NCBI GenBank assembly: GCA_005791535.1
Contig: SXWH01000101.1
Span: forward strand, 1-55,748
Origin: Verrucomicrobiaceae bacterium
GTDB taxonomy: Bacteria; Verrucomicrobiota; Verrucomicrobiia; Chthoniobacterales; Chthoniobacteraceae
Direction: 5' to 3'
Length of the DNA: 55,748 nt
Shown here: positions 9,036 to 18,200 of the stretch, in pieces
Numbering within the stretch: position 1 is the stretch's first letter
Layout: every line of letters begins with the position of its first letter
The notes under the pieces: generated by a model
Seen by the model: the letters and a program-made list of their open reading frames with translations, nothing else
What the model was told of the DNA's origin: nothing
Database searches by the model: none
Position numbers and translations under genes: made by a program

Positions 9036-9938
9036 TCACTTCAAAAGCTCGTTGAGCAGATTCGCCAGACGGTGCCCGGCGATCACAATCCGTTGTTCGG
9101 CGACCTTCCGGCTGTCCTTGACCCAGGCTGCTTCAAGCTTCCGGACCTCAATATCCGCCGGATGCTCGCCGGGAGGATAAGCCTTGGTGCAGCCGATGGT
9201 GTGACTTTCCCGCGCCCACGCTTCGGCTCCGGTGGCATTCTTAATCTCCGCGACAATTCCCGGCGAAATTGCTGTATCAATCTCGTTCGCGCGCTCCGCG
9301 ATAATCCCCTCACCCGGCGCCTCCGGACGCGCAGCGGGCGCTTTCCACGCTTCGACAATCTTACCATCCGCTGAGTCAAAACGAAACGCCTTGTCCCAAT
9401 ACGTGTGGAGATTGCTCGATTGACCGCTCATCAGATCGCTGAACGGCACGCCGTAAATCATGTATCCATTGCCGCCGCGGTCGTTGTTCCATGTCGTGGC
9501 GTGAAGCGGCTGGTGCACATCGCCCACCCAGTGGATCAACTGACCAAGCGCCTCTGCGCGTTTCTCCTTCGTGGCAGCGGCATCTTTAAGCGTCGCAATA
9601 TTTTGCTCAATCGCCCACACGACATGGGGCGGCTCGGGGATCTTAAAACCGGAACCATCGGCGGATTTCTCTCCGTCAATGTAGTGCCATTTGCTCCACG
9701 GATATTCCTTCTTCGGCAGTTCGCGAAGGTCGTCCATCCAGCAGCCCACGGTGACGAAATTATACGGTTTGCCTCCGTTGAACTTGCCGTCGATCAGAGC
9801 GACCAGTTCGGCGGCCCTTTCGCGAGCCACCGGAGTCATATGCCGCCATGCGATCTGCCCGACCAGCATGTGACCTGCGGGATCCCACGCGTTGCAGACC
9901 GCCGGAACCGCCAGAAAAACGAGCAAAGTCCGCGTCAT
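9036..9938 (-). CDS. S1/P1-type zinc nuclease, exported
   Basis: The 300-residue product has a signal peptide ending at NA|W, so the mature N-terminus is the Trp18 that S1/P1 nucleases use as a zinc ligand. The remaining trinuclear zinc ligands are visible: His23, the Asp in GCWMDD (about 69), His85 (KWHYID), His136, Asp140 and His146 in HWVGDVHQPLHA, and Asp153 in NNDRGGN. The enzymes cut single-stranded DNA and RNA and remove 3' phosphates. It should act in the periplasm or outside, probably for nucleotide scavenging. Its ATG overlaps the stop of the upstream OB-fold-like gene (ATGA), pointing to translational coupling. Confidence 0.92.
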   Translation of the reverse strand: MTRTLLVFLAVPAVCNAWDPAGHMLVGQIAWRHMTPVARERAAELVALIDGKFNGGKPYNFVTVGCWMDDLRELPKKEYPWSKWHYIDGEKSADGSGFKIPEPPHVVWAIEQNIATLKDAAATKEKRAEALGQLIHWVGDVHQPLHATTWNNDRGGNGYMIYGVPFSDLMSGQSSNLHTYWDKAFRFDSADGKIVEAWKAPAARPEAPGEGIIAERANEIDTAISPGIVAEIKNATGAEAWARESHTIGCTKAYPPGEHPADIEVRKLEAAWVKDSRKVAEQRIVIAGHRLANLLNELLK

Positions 9939-10375
9939 TCCACGACCTTCAGTTGATCGATCGAAGTCATCTTGATCTGAAGCGTCCCGTTAAACTCCGT
10001 AAGTTCGCCGGTGACCCGCACCTTTTTCCCTACGAACTCGGCGAGTTTCTCTTTCGTGAACTTGCCGTCGCCTGCGTTGGCAAAAAACGTGAGCGAGACA
10101 GACAGGCGAAAGTTGTCGGTAAAATTGAGATAGCGGATCGAACCCGCCTTGTTCTCGCCCTGCTTCACGATGGGACCTTCGAGCGTCACCTTTTTGCCTT
10201 TGAGCGGCTTAAGCTCTTCGAGAGCAGTTGGCGCGTAAATCTTCTCACCGGATGGCGCGGTCGGCTCGGCGGCTTTCGGTGGCTCTGCGGGTTTTGGTGC
10301 CTCAGGCGTCTTCTCGTCTGCGAAACCGAGTGAACAAAGAGCCGCGGCGGAAAAAGCGGAAACGATGAACTTCAT
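9935..10375 (-). CDS. Exported OB-fold-like protein
   Basis: From the ATG at 10375 the product has 146 residues: a signal peptide (MKFIVSAFSAAALCSLGFA), a Pro/Glu/Ala-rich linker at about residues 20-45, then a roughly 95-residue beta-rich domain. Phrases such as LKGKKVTLEGPIVKQGENK and FVGKKVRVTGELTEFNGTLQI are typical of OB-fold nucleic-acid-binding-like exported proteins. The frame extends to 10546, but only the shorter form has a signal peptide at its start. Overlap with the S1/P1 nuclease start suggests they work together, perhaps one binding nucleic acid outside the cytoplasm; that is inference. Confidence 0.8.
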   Translation of the reverse strand: MKFIVSAFSAAALCSLGFADEKTPEAPKPAEPPKAAEPTAPSGEKIYAPTALEELKPLKGKKVTLEGPIVKQGENKAGSIRYLNFTDNFRLSVSLTFFANAGDGKFTKEKLAEFVGKKVRVTGELTEFNGTLQIKMTSIDQLKVVE

Positions 10376-10521
10376 ATGCGGGATATTCAAAACGCAGTCT
10401 CTGGAGTCTGGCGAACCAAAACTGCCACACGTTTTAACCACCTTCGCAGACGCCAATTTCCGACGTGCGTCCGACAATATTTGCACCAATACGCGATTGG
10501 CTTCGTGGTAATCCTCGCACG

Positions 10522-13500
10522 ATGAACATCCAGTCACTAATTCCATGCGCGGTGCTCCTGCTTCCGGCTGTCTCGATTGCCGCTGGCGACCGGGTTGTTT
10601 TCAACCGCGATGTGCGCCCGATTCTCGGTGAATATTGCTACCATTGCCATGGACCGGACCCTGGGACGCGAAAGGAAGGCATCCGATTTGACCGCGAGGA
10701 CGGTTTCTTTTCCGACCGCGACGGCTCAGGACCGACGGTCATCAAGGGTCAGCCCGACAAGAGCCCTCTCTACACGAGGATAATCTCCATCGACCCCGAC
10801 GAGATCATGCCCCCACCGAAGGAGCACAAAACGATGAAGCCGGCGGAAATCGCCGTCATCAAAAAATGGATCGAGCAGGGCGCGGAATGGCAGCCGCACT
10901 GGGCGTTCATTGCCCCTTCAAAGCCGCCGGTGCCGCAGGGTGCGCCGCATCCTGTGGATGCATTTGTGCGCGAACGACTTGATGCAGCCGGGCTGAAACC
11001 TTCGCCCCAGGCCGACAAGCGGACGCTCGCCCGCCGGCTTTCGCTCGACCTTACCGGTCTCCCGCCTGCTTCGGAAACGGTCGAAGCGTTCGTGAATGAC
11101 GCCTCTCCCGGTGCTTACGAGAAGCTCGTGGACAAACTGCTGGCCGATCCTGCCTACGGCGAACACCGTGGGCGTTACTGGCTCGACGCGGCTCGATACG
11201 GCGACACCCACGGCCTTCATATCGACAACTACCGCGAGATCTGGCCCTACCGCGAGTGGGTCATCAACGCATTTAACAACAATCAGCCATTCGATCAGTT
11301 CACGGTGGAACAAATCGGCGGCGATCTCCTGCCAAAGCCAACACGCGAGCAACTCATCGCGACGGGATTCCACCGGTGCAACATCACGACTGCGGAAGGC
11401 GGCACGATTCCGGAGGAGAATCTCGCGAACTACGCGAAGGACCGGGTGGAGACGACGTCGTGGGTCTGGCTCGGACTCACCTCAAATTGCGCGGTGTGTC
11501 ACGATCACAAGTTTGATCCGATTTCGACCAAGGAATTTTACGCAATGACCGCGTTCTTCCGGAATACCACGCAGGCGCACACCGACAGGAATGTCCGCGA
11601 CACCGCACCGGTTCTCGTCCTGCCGCAGGGCGAGGATGCCAAACGTTTCGATGCCATTCCCGGCGAAATCGCCGGAGCCAATGCAAAGCTCGCCGAACGT
11701 CAGAAAGCGATTGGGGCGGAATTTGAAAAATGGCAGGCTGTTGCGAAGGCTGAAGCGATTGAAAATGCCACTTACACGAAGAACCTGCTCGCACAGATTC
11801 CGTTGAGCGAGGGCAGCGGAAATTCGGCGAAGGGTGTGGTCGGCGGCAAGCCACAGGCTTTTGGACTCCCGGCCAATCTCGTCTGGAAACCCGATGGTAA
11901 AACAGGACCGGCGGCACAGGTCGCCGACGGAGCATCCATCGACCTCGGACCGCTGGGCGACTTCGACAAGGGCGACGCATTCTCGGCGAGCCTTTGGTTT
12001 TTCCGCCCCGGTGCCAGCAACAGCGCGGGCGGGATTCTCGCGAAAATGGATAAGTCGGACGGCTACCGTGGATGGGACATTTTCTACGCGGAGAACGAAA
12101 TCGCGGTTCACATCGTCAACAACTGGCCCGGCGACGGACTGAAGGTAAGCACGACTGACCAGGCTGGGAAACCGGATCAATGGCGTCACATCGCCATCAC
12201 TTACGACGGCTCCGGCAAAGCCAAGGGCGTGAACATTTACGTGAATGGACGGCTCCGCAAAACCAAGATTGAGAACGATAAGCTGAAAGGAACCATCAAG
12301 ACCAAGCAACCGCTGATGGTCGGTCGCCGAGGCGGCGGAGGCGAAGCCTTCACCGGCGCTGTTCAGGATGTGCGCATCTACTCCGGAGTGCTGACCGCGA
12401 AACAAGCACTCGCAATCGCCGAGGTGCCGGACCTCCGCGCGATACTCGCGAAGCCTGTGGACAAACGGCTTCCCGAGGAAAAGCAGCGACTGCTCGCATT
12501 TTTCTCCACGGGCGATCCGCAGAGCAATGAGCTCACCTCACGCATCGCCGCGCTTGAAGGCGAGCGGACGGAGATTCAGAAACGCAGCCCGGTAACGCAT
12601 ATCCAGGAGGAGCGAAAGGATTCGCAGCCGATGGCACGCCTGCTGAACCGCGGTCAATATGATCAGCCGAAGGAGGAGTTGAAACCCGCGGTTTATTCGG
12701 CACTGCATCCAATGCCCGCCGGAGCGCCGCTCAATCGATTGGGCCTCGCGCAATGGCTGGTCGCGAAAGACAATCCTCTAACTGCTCGCGTCACGGTGAA
12801 CCGTTTCTGGCAGGAGCTTTTTGGCACGGGACTCGTGAAATCATCCGATGATTTCGGAATCATGAGCGAAGCCCCTTCGCACCCGGCATTGCTCGACTGG
12901 CTCGCCGTCGATTTCCGCGACAGCGGCTGGGACGTGAAACGCCTCATGCGCCTGCTCGTAACGAGTGAGACCTACAAACAAAGCGCAAACTTCAGCCAGG
13001 AACTGCTCGAACGCGATCCGGAGAATCGGCTCCTCGCGCGTGGTCCGCGCTTCCGCATGGACGGTGAAATGATCCGCGACTACGCACTCGCTGCGAGCGG
13101 ACTGCTTAAATCCAAAATCGGCGGACCGAGCGTGCGTCCCTACCAACCGGATGGCGTGTGGGAGGCAGTCGCAATGCCGGGCAGCGATACGGGCAAATAC
13201 AAACGCGATACCGGAGAGGCACTCTACCGCAGAAGCATGTACACATTTTGGAAGCGCAGCGCTCCGCCCGTCACCATGGAGGTCTTTAATGCGCCCAGCC
13301 GCGAGGCCTGCACCATCCGGCGCGAACGGACCAACACCCCGCTTCAGGCGCTGGTGACGCTCAATGATCCTACATTCGTAGAAGCGGCGCGGAATCTTGC
13401 GCAGTTGGCACTCAAGACTTCGAAAGGCGAACCAAAGGCCACGCTCGACTTCATCGCGCGCCGTGTTCTCTGCCGTCCGCTGCGGCCGTCGGAAACGCCT

Positions 13501-13680
13501 GTTCTCGAAACAAGCCTCACTTCCCTCACCGCGCACTACACGCAGACTCCGGCCGATGCGACTGCTCTCATTTCCTACGGTGAAAGCAAAGCCGACCCCG
13601 CGCTTCCGCCGCCGCAACTCGCCGCGTGGACGATGATCGCCACGCAAGTCATGAATCTCGACGAAGTCATCAACAAATAA
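10522..13680 (+). CDS. PSCyt1/DUF1549/LamG/DUF1553 exported cytochrome-like protein
   Basis: The product has 1052 residues from the ATG at 10522, giving a signal peptide (PCAVLLLPAVSIAAG). A CxxCH heme motif (C39-H43, YCYHCHG) lies in the planctomycete-type cytochrome domain. DUF1549 follows from about residue 140 (HPVDAFVRERLDAAG). A LamG/concanavalin-like domain occupies about 450-615 (phrases ASLWFFRPG, WRHIAITYDGSG, VGRRGGGGEAF), and DUF1553 covers about 690-1000 (NPLTARVTVNRFWQELFG). These PVC-specific proteins are encoded beside DUF1501 partners, as here 7 bp downstream. A role in extracytoplasmic polysaccharide processing is often suspected but not proven. Confidence 0.92.
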   Translation: MNIQSLIPCAVLLLPAVSIAAGDRVVFNRDVRPILGEYCYHCHGPDPGTRKEGIRFDREDGFFSDRDGSGPTVIKGQPDKSPLYTRIISIDPDEIMPPPKEHKTMKPAEIAVIKKWIEQGAEWQPHWAFIAPSKPPVPQGAPHPVDAFVRERLDAAGLKPSPQADKRTLARRLSLDLTGLPPASETVEAFVNDASPGAYEKLVDKLLADPAYGEHRGRYWLDAARYGDTHGLHIDNYREIWPYREWVINAFNNNQPFDQFTVEQIGGDLLPKPTREQLIATGFHRCNITTAEGGTIPEENLANYAKDRVETTSWVWLGLTSNCAVCHDHKFDPISTKEFYAMTAFFRNTTQAHTDRNVRDTAPVLVLPQGEDAKRFDAIPGEIAGANAKLAERQKAIGAEFEKWQAVAKAEAIENATYTKNLLAQIPLSEGSGNSAKGVVGGKPQAFGLPANLVWKPDGKTGPAAQVADGASIDLGPLGDFDKGDAFSASLWFFRPGASNSAGGILAKMDKSDGYRGWDIFYAENEIAVHIVNNWPGDGLKVSTTDQAGKPDQWRHIAITYDGSGKAKGVNIYVNGRLRKTKIENDKLKGTIKTKQPLMVGRRGGGGEAFTGAVQDVRIYSGVLTAKQALAIAEVPDLRAILAKPVDKRLPEEKQRLLAFFSTGDPQSNELTSRIAALEGERTEIQKRSPVTHIQEERKDSQPMARLLNRGQYDQPKEELKPAVYSALHPMPAGAPLNRLGLAQWLVAKDNPLTARVTVNRFWQELFGTGLVKSSDDFGIMSEAPSHPALLDWLAVDFRDSGWDVKRLMRLLVTSETYKQSANFSQELLERDPENRLLARGPRFRMDGEMIRDYALAASGLLKSKIGGPSVRPYQPDGVWEAVAMPGSDTGKYKRDTGEALYRRSMYTFWKRSAPPVTMEVFNAPSREACTIRRERTNTPLQALVTLNDPTFVEAARNLAQLALKTSKGEPKATLDFIARRVLCRPLRPSETPVLETSLTSLTAHYTQTPADATALISYGESKADPALPPPQLAAWTMIATQVMNLDEVINK

Positions 13681-13687
13681 CACAGCC

Positions 13688-15139
13688 ATGAATCCCATTC
13701 TCGACTACGCCAAATACGAAACCCGCCGGCAGTTTTTCGCCCGCGGAAAAAACGCACTCGGCATGGCTGCTCTCGCATCGCTCCTCGGAAGCGACGCATC
13801 GGCCGAGCCGCAGCATCCGGCGAAGGCTGCGCTGCGTTTTGCGCCGAAGGCCAAACGCGTAATCTACCTCCACATGGTCGGCGGTCCCTCGCAGATGGAC
13901 CTCTTCGACTACAAGCCGGAGATGGAGAAATACTACGACAAGGATTTGCCCGACAGCATCCGGCAGGGCCAGCGGCTCACCACGATGACCAGCGGGCAGA
14001 AACGTTTCCCCATCGCGCCATCGAAATACAAGTTCGCGCAGTACGGCAAAAACGGGATGTGGATGAATGCGGAACTTCTCCCGTGGTTCTCAAAGTGCGT
14101 GGATGATGTCGCATTCATCAGGTCGATGCACACGGAAGCCATCAACCACGAACCGGCGATCACGATGATCCAGACGGGCAATCAACTTGCCGGACGCCCG
14201 TGCCTTGGCTCATGGACAAGTTACGGATTGGGATCCGCAAATCAGGATTTGCCGACATTTGTGGTGCTCGTTGCCGAGCCCACCAATCGTGAGCAGATTC
14301 AGGCAATCTCCGGAAAGCTGTGGACCAGCGGATTCCTGCCCGGCCAGCACGCCGGCGTAGCGTTTCGCAGCAAGGGCGATCCGATTGTTTACATCAATAA
14401 TCCGCCTGGTGTTCCGACCAGCGTACGCCGGAACACCCTTGACGGCATTCGCGCGCTCAACGAGCAGAACGCCGCGCTTGTGGGCGACCCGGACATCCAC
14501 ACCCGCATCGCCCAGTACGAGATGGCGTTCCGCATGCAAAGCAGCGTGCCGGACCTCACGGATTTCAGCAAGGAGCCGGCGTCCACGTTCGAACTCTACG
14601 GTCCCGAGGCCAAGAAACCCGGCACCTTCGCGAACTCTGTCCTCCTCGCGCGACGCCTCGCCGAACGCGGTGTTCGCTTCACTCAAATCTACCACAACAA
14701 CTGGGACCACCATTCCAACGTCTCCGGGCGTATGCCCGATCAGTGCCGTGATGTGGACCAGCCGTGCTACGCGCTGCTTCAGGATCTGAAATCGCGCGGG
14801 CTTCTCGATGACACGCTTGTCCTTTGGGGCGGCGAGTTCGGGCGCACGATTTACAGCCAGGGCGGGCTTTCGAAGCAAAACTACGGACGCGACCACCACC
14901 CGCGCTGCTTTACGATGTGGGCCGCCGGCGGCGGAATCAAAGGCGGCGTCGTTTACGGGGCCACCGACGACTTCAGCTACAATATCGTCGAGAACCCGGT
15001 TCACATCCGAGACCTGCACGCGACGCTGTTGCAATTGCTCGGCTTCGACCATCATCGCCTGACCTACAAATGGCAGGGACTCGACGCGCGTCTCACCGGC
15101 GTCGATCCGGCGAAAATCATCAAGGATATCCTCGTGTAA
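13688..15139 (+). CDS. DUF1501 (sulfatase-like) Tat-exported protein
   Basis: The 483-residue product has a twin-arginine leader (TRRQFFARG at about residues 13-21, then a hydrophobic segment), consistent with Tat export. The body matches DUF1501, a family related to the alkaline phosphatase/sulfatase fold, with YLHMVGGPSQMDLFD near residue 60, NNWDHHSN and GGEFGRT motifs and the C-terminal GRDHHPRCF block. It is encoded 7 bp behind the PSCyt1/DUF1549/DUF1553 gene, the usual pairing in Planctomycetota and Verrucomicrobiota. Enzymatic activity is not established. The pair probably forms one extracytoplasmic functional unit. Confidence 0.92.
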   Translation: MNPILDYAKYETRRQFFARGKNALGMAALASLLGSDASAEPQHPAKAALRFAPKAKRVIYLHMVGGPSQMDLFDYKPEMEKYYDKDLPDSIRQGQRLTTMTSGQKRFPIAPSKYKFAQYGKNGMWMNAELLPWFSKCVDDVAFIRSMHTEAINHEPAITMIQTGNQLAGRPCLGSWTSYGLGSANQDLPTFVVLVAEPTNREQIQAISGKLWTSGFLPGQHAGVAFRSKGDPIVYINNPPGVPTSVRRNTLDGIRALNEQNAALVGDPDIHTRIAQYEMAFRMQSSVPDLTDFSKEPASTFELYGPEAKKPGTFANSVLLARRLAERGVRFTQIYHNNWDHHSNVSGRMPDQCRDVDQPCYALLQDLKSRGLLDDTLVLWGGEFGRTIYSQGGLSKQNYGRDHHPRCFTMWAAGGGIKGGVVYGATDDFSYNIVENPVHIRDLHATLLQLLGFDHHRLTYKWQGLDARLTGVDPAKIIKDILV

Positions 15140-15227
15140 ACAGCACGTGGAGGGTTGATACATTGCAGCGGGCGATTGCCTCACAAGAATTCGTCAAAGC
15201 GTTGCATTACGAAACCAAGTCCTCTTC

Positions 15228-18200
15228 ATGCTCCAGAAAACCTTCGCGCTCCTACTTGCGGCAGCGGCCGCCGTTCATGCAGCCGACTGGCCGGCGTTCA
15301 AGCGCGACGCAGCCCGTTCATCAGTCACCGGCGAATCAATTTCGCTTCCGCTGGTGCCCGCATGGAAGTGGAACTCTCCACAACAGCCCACTCCTGCGTG
15401 GGGAGATCCCGGAAGGTCCCTGAATCCTCTCGATTTCGACTACGCGTTCCAGCCCGTCGTCGCGTCCGGCATTGTCGTCTTTGGCTCATCGGCCGACGAC
15501 ACCGTGAGGGCTCTTGATGCCGCGACCGGCCAGCCGCTCTGGCAGTTCGTATGCGGTGCACCGGTGCGTATTGCACCGCACCTTGCCGACGGCAAGTGCT
15601 ATTTCAGCTCGGACGACGGCAACGTCTATTGCGTCGATTTGAGAAGCGGCAAAATCGTCTGGCAAAAGCGCCTTGCCCTGAATGGCGAGAGCGTCATCGC
15701 CAACGGTCGCATCGCATCGCGCTGGCCCTGCCGCAGCGGCATTCTCGTCCGCGACGGAGTCGTTTATGCCACCGCGGGAATGTGGCCGAGCGAGGGCGTG
15801 TTCATCTTTGCGCTCAATGCCGAGACCGGTGCCGAAATCTGGTGCAACGACACGAGCTGTTACGACTACATCGAGTATCCACACGTCCCATCGGCCTCCT
15901 TCGGCGGGCCTGCACCTCAAGGTCCGCTGCTTGCGAACGATGATGTTTTGCTCGTTCCCACAGGACGCGGCGTTCCTGGTGCCTACGATCGCAAAACCGG
16001 CAGCCTGCTTCACTACCGGGCTGATAGCGCAGTCGGACACAAAGGCGGCACGTGGGCGACGCTCGCAAATGGCACCGTGTTTGTCACAGCAGTGGGCTGG
16101 CAGCCGGACATCCCTCCGCGGCTTGGCGAGAGCGTCGAGCACTTCGCCGACAGCCTGGCAGCATTTACGGCGACTACCGGCGTTGAGGAATGGAAGGCCG
16201 GTGCGGCGCTCAAAACTGTCGCGCCCGAATGGAAATCCCCACGGTGGCGTGGACAGGTCGCAGCCGGACTTCTCGGCAAGACTCGAGCGGTAATCGATGG
16301 CGACCGCGTGTTCGCGTTTGGAAATGGAAAGGCTGATGCATGGGAACTCGCAGGCGCAGAACCGAAGGCCCTTTGGACCATTGAACACGCGCGCGTTTAC
16401 GCGGAAGCACTCGCGGCAAACGCGCTTTTCACCGGGCAGATCGAAAGAGTGAATGCGCTGGATCCGCGGAACGGCGCGGAATTGTGGGCGGCGCATGTGG
16501 ATGGCACGGCCCGGGGTATCGCAATCGCGGATGGACGCGTCTTCGTCGCAACATCGACCGGCGCGCTGCACGTCTTTGGAAAAAGTACAGCGCCGGCAAT
16601 CACCGCCACGGCATCAGGCAAGCACTCCGCAGCCTCACTTTCACCAAGCGTGGAAGCCGCATTGAAAGCGCTTCCTTCCGCAAGCGGCTTCGCGGCAGTT
16701 TTCGGAGGACAAGACGCCAGACTCGCGGAAAGTCTTGCCGCACGCACGGGCTTCCACATCGCCACAGTGCTTCGGGACTCCGCTTTGGTAAACCGGGAGC
16801 GGGCGCGACTCGTTGCGGAGACTTCGCTCTACGGTTCCCGCATTAGCGTCCATGCCGCGGGCGACGTCACGTTTCCTGACTATTTTGCAACGCTTGTGGT
16901 TATCAATGAAGACGCAGCGGGTGTTCCTCAATCGGAGCTCGGACGAGTTCTGCGTCCGTATGGAGGCGTGCTGTGCAGCGCTTTCGTACCGCTCCCTTCA
17001 GCTGCAGAGATTCCGGATGCGGTAATGCGCGACGGGCTTCTTGTCCGCGGTGCGCTAAAAGGCGCTTTCGATTGGGACGGAAAGGTCGCAGCGGATGAAC
17101 GGGTGAAATGGCCGCTGAAGTTTTCGTGGTGGGGCGGCCCGTCTTCGCAGCTACAGAAAGCACGCCACACACGTCCGCGGACGCCGCTCGCCGCAGCGGG
17201 ACGCCTGTTTGTTTTCGGTGAGAACACTGTCTCCGCAATCGACGCGTACACGGGCACCGAGCTTTGGTCACGGCGGCTGAACTCATCGCTCGGAATGGAC
17301 GCCCCGGCGATCGCTACTGCTGATTCCTTCTACGCTGCCGCAGGCGCAGGAATCGTCCGCTTCGACGCAGCGACCGGTCGATTGATCGGACGATACGGCG
17401 AAGCCGGCCCGATGCAGCCGGTTCTCGACGCCACCAAGCCCTTGCACATCGACGGCACGCATCGCGTTGGTGCGAGTTGCGCCATCGACATTGAATCCAC
17501 GCCAGCGGCTCTCCGGATTACGCTCGATGCGAAAAACAAGGACGCCCAGCGGGACGATGCATGGGAACTCGGATTCGATTTCCGCTCCGCCGATGCGCGC
17601 CTCAACGCTCCGGGGCCGGGCACTTATCAACTCGTCATCGGGGTGCACGACGGGGCAACGCGGAATCACCCGACGTTCCGCCATCCGGCTCCACGAATTG
17701 AAAAGGACGCAGCCGGTAGGATCGCAGTGAGCTTTTCGTGGGACGAAATCGAGCGATTCGCGGGATGGCGTCCGACTGATTTCGCGCTCGCCGCGGACTG
17801 CAAACTTTGGGGACCAAAGCTCGACCTCGTACTCTGGGACAAGCCGCTGACCACTGGCCGCCCGAAGTCCTTCCACGACTCTGAAGCGATCATCGTCGTC
17901 TCGCGCGATGCGACAACGGGCTCGGTAAATGTGCCCGCACGACCGCTGGCCGAATCACCGCTGAAGCCGGCGCGCGGTGAGAGCGGGCCTCTGCCTCTGC
18001 TTTCGCAGCGCAGACCGAAGGCAGACCTGAGCGACTTTTCCGCAGCGGGAGTCGCGAATGAGAAGGCGGATGAATCGAAACTGACCCAACTGCCACGCGC
18101 AAGGGGCTTCGAGTTTGAGATGCGCGAGGAGCCATTCACCGGTGAGAGCGGCACGCTGGATTACACGCCGAGCTACGGGTGCAGCGGCATCATCAGCTCG

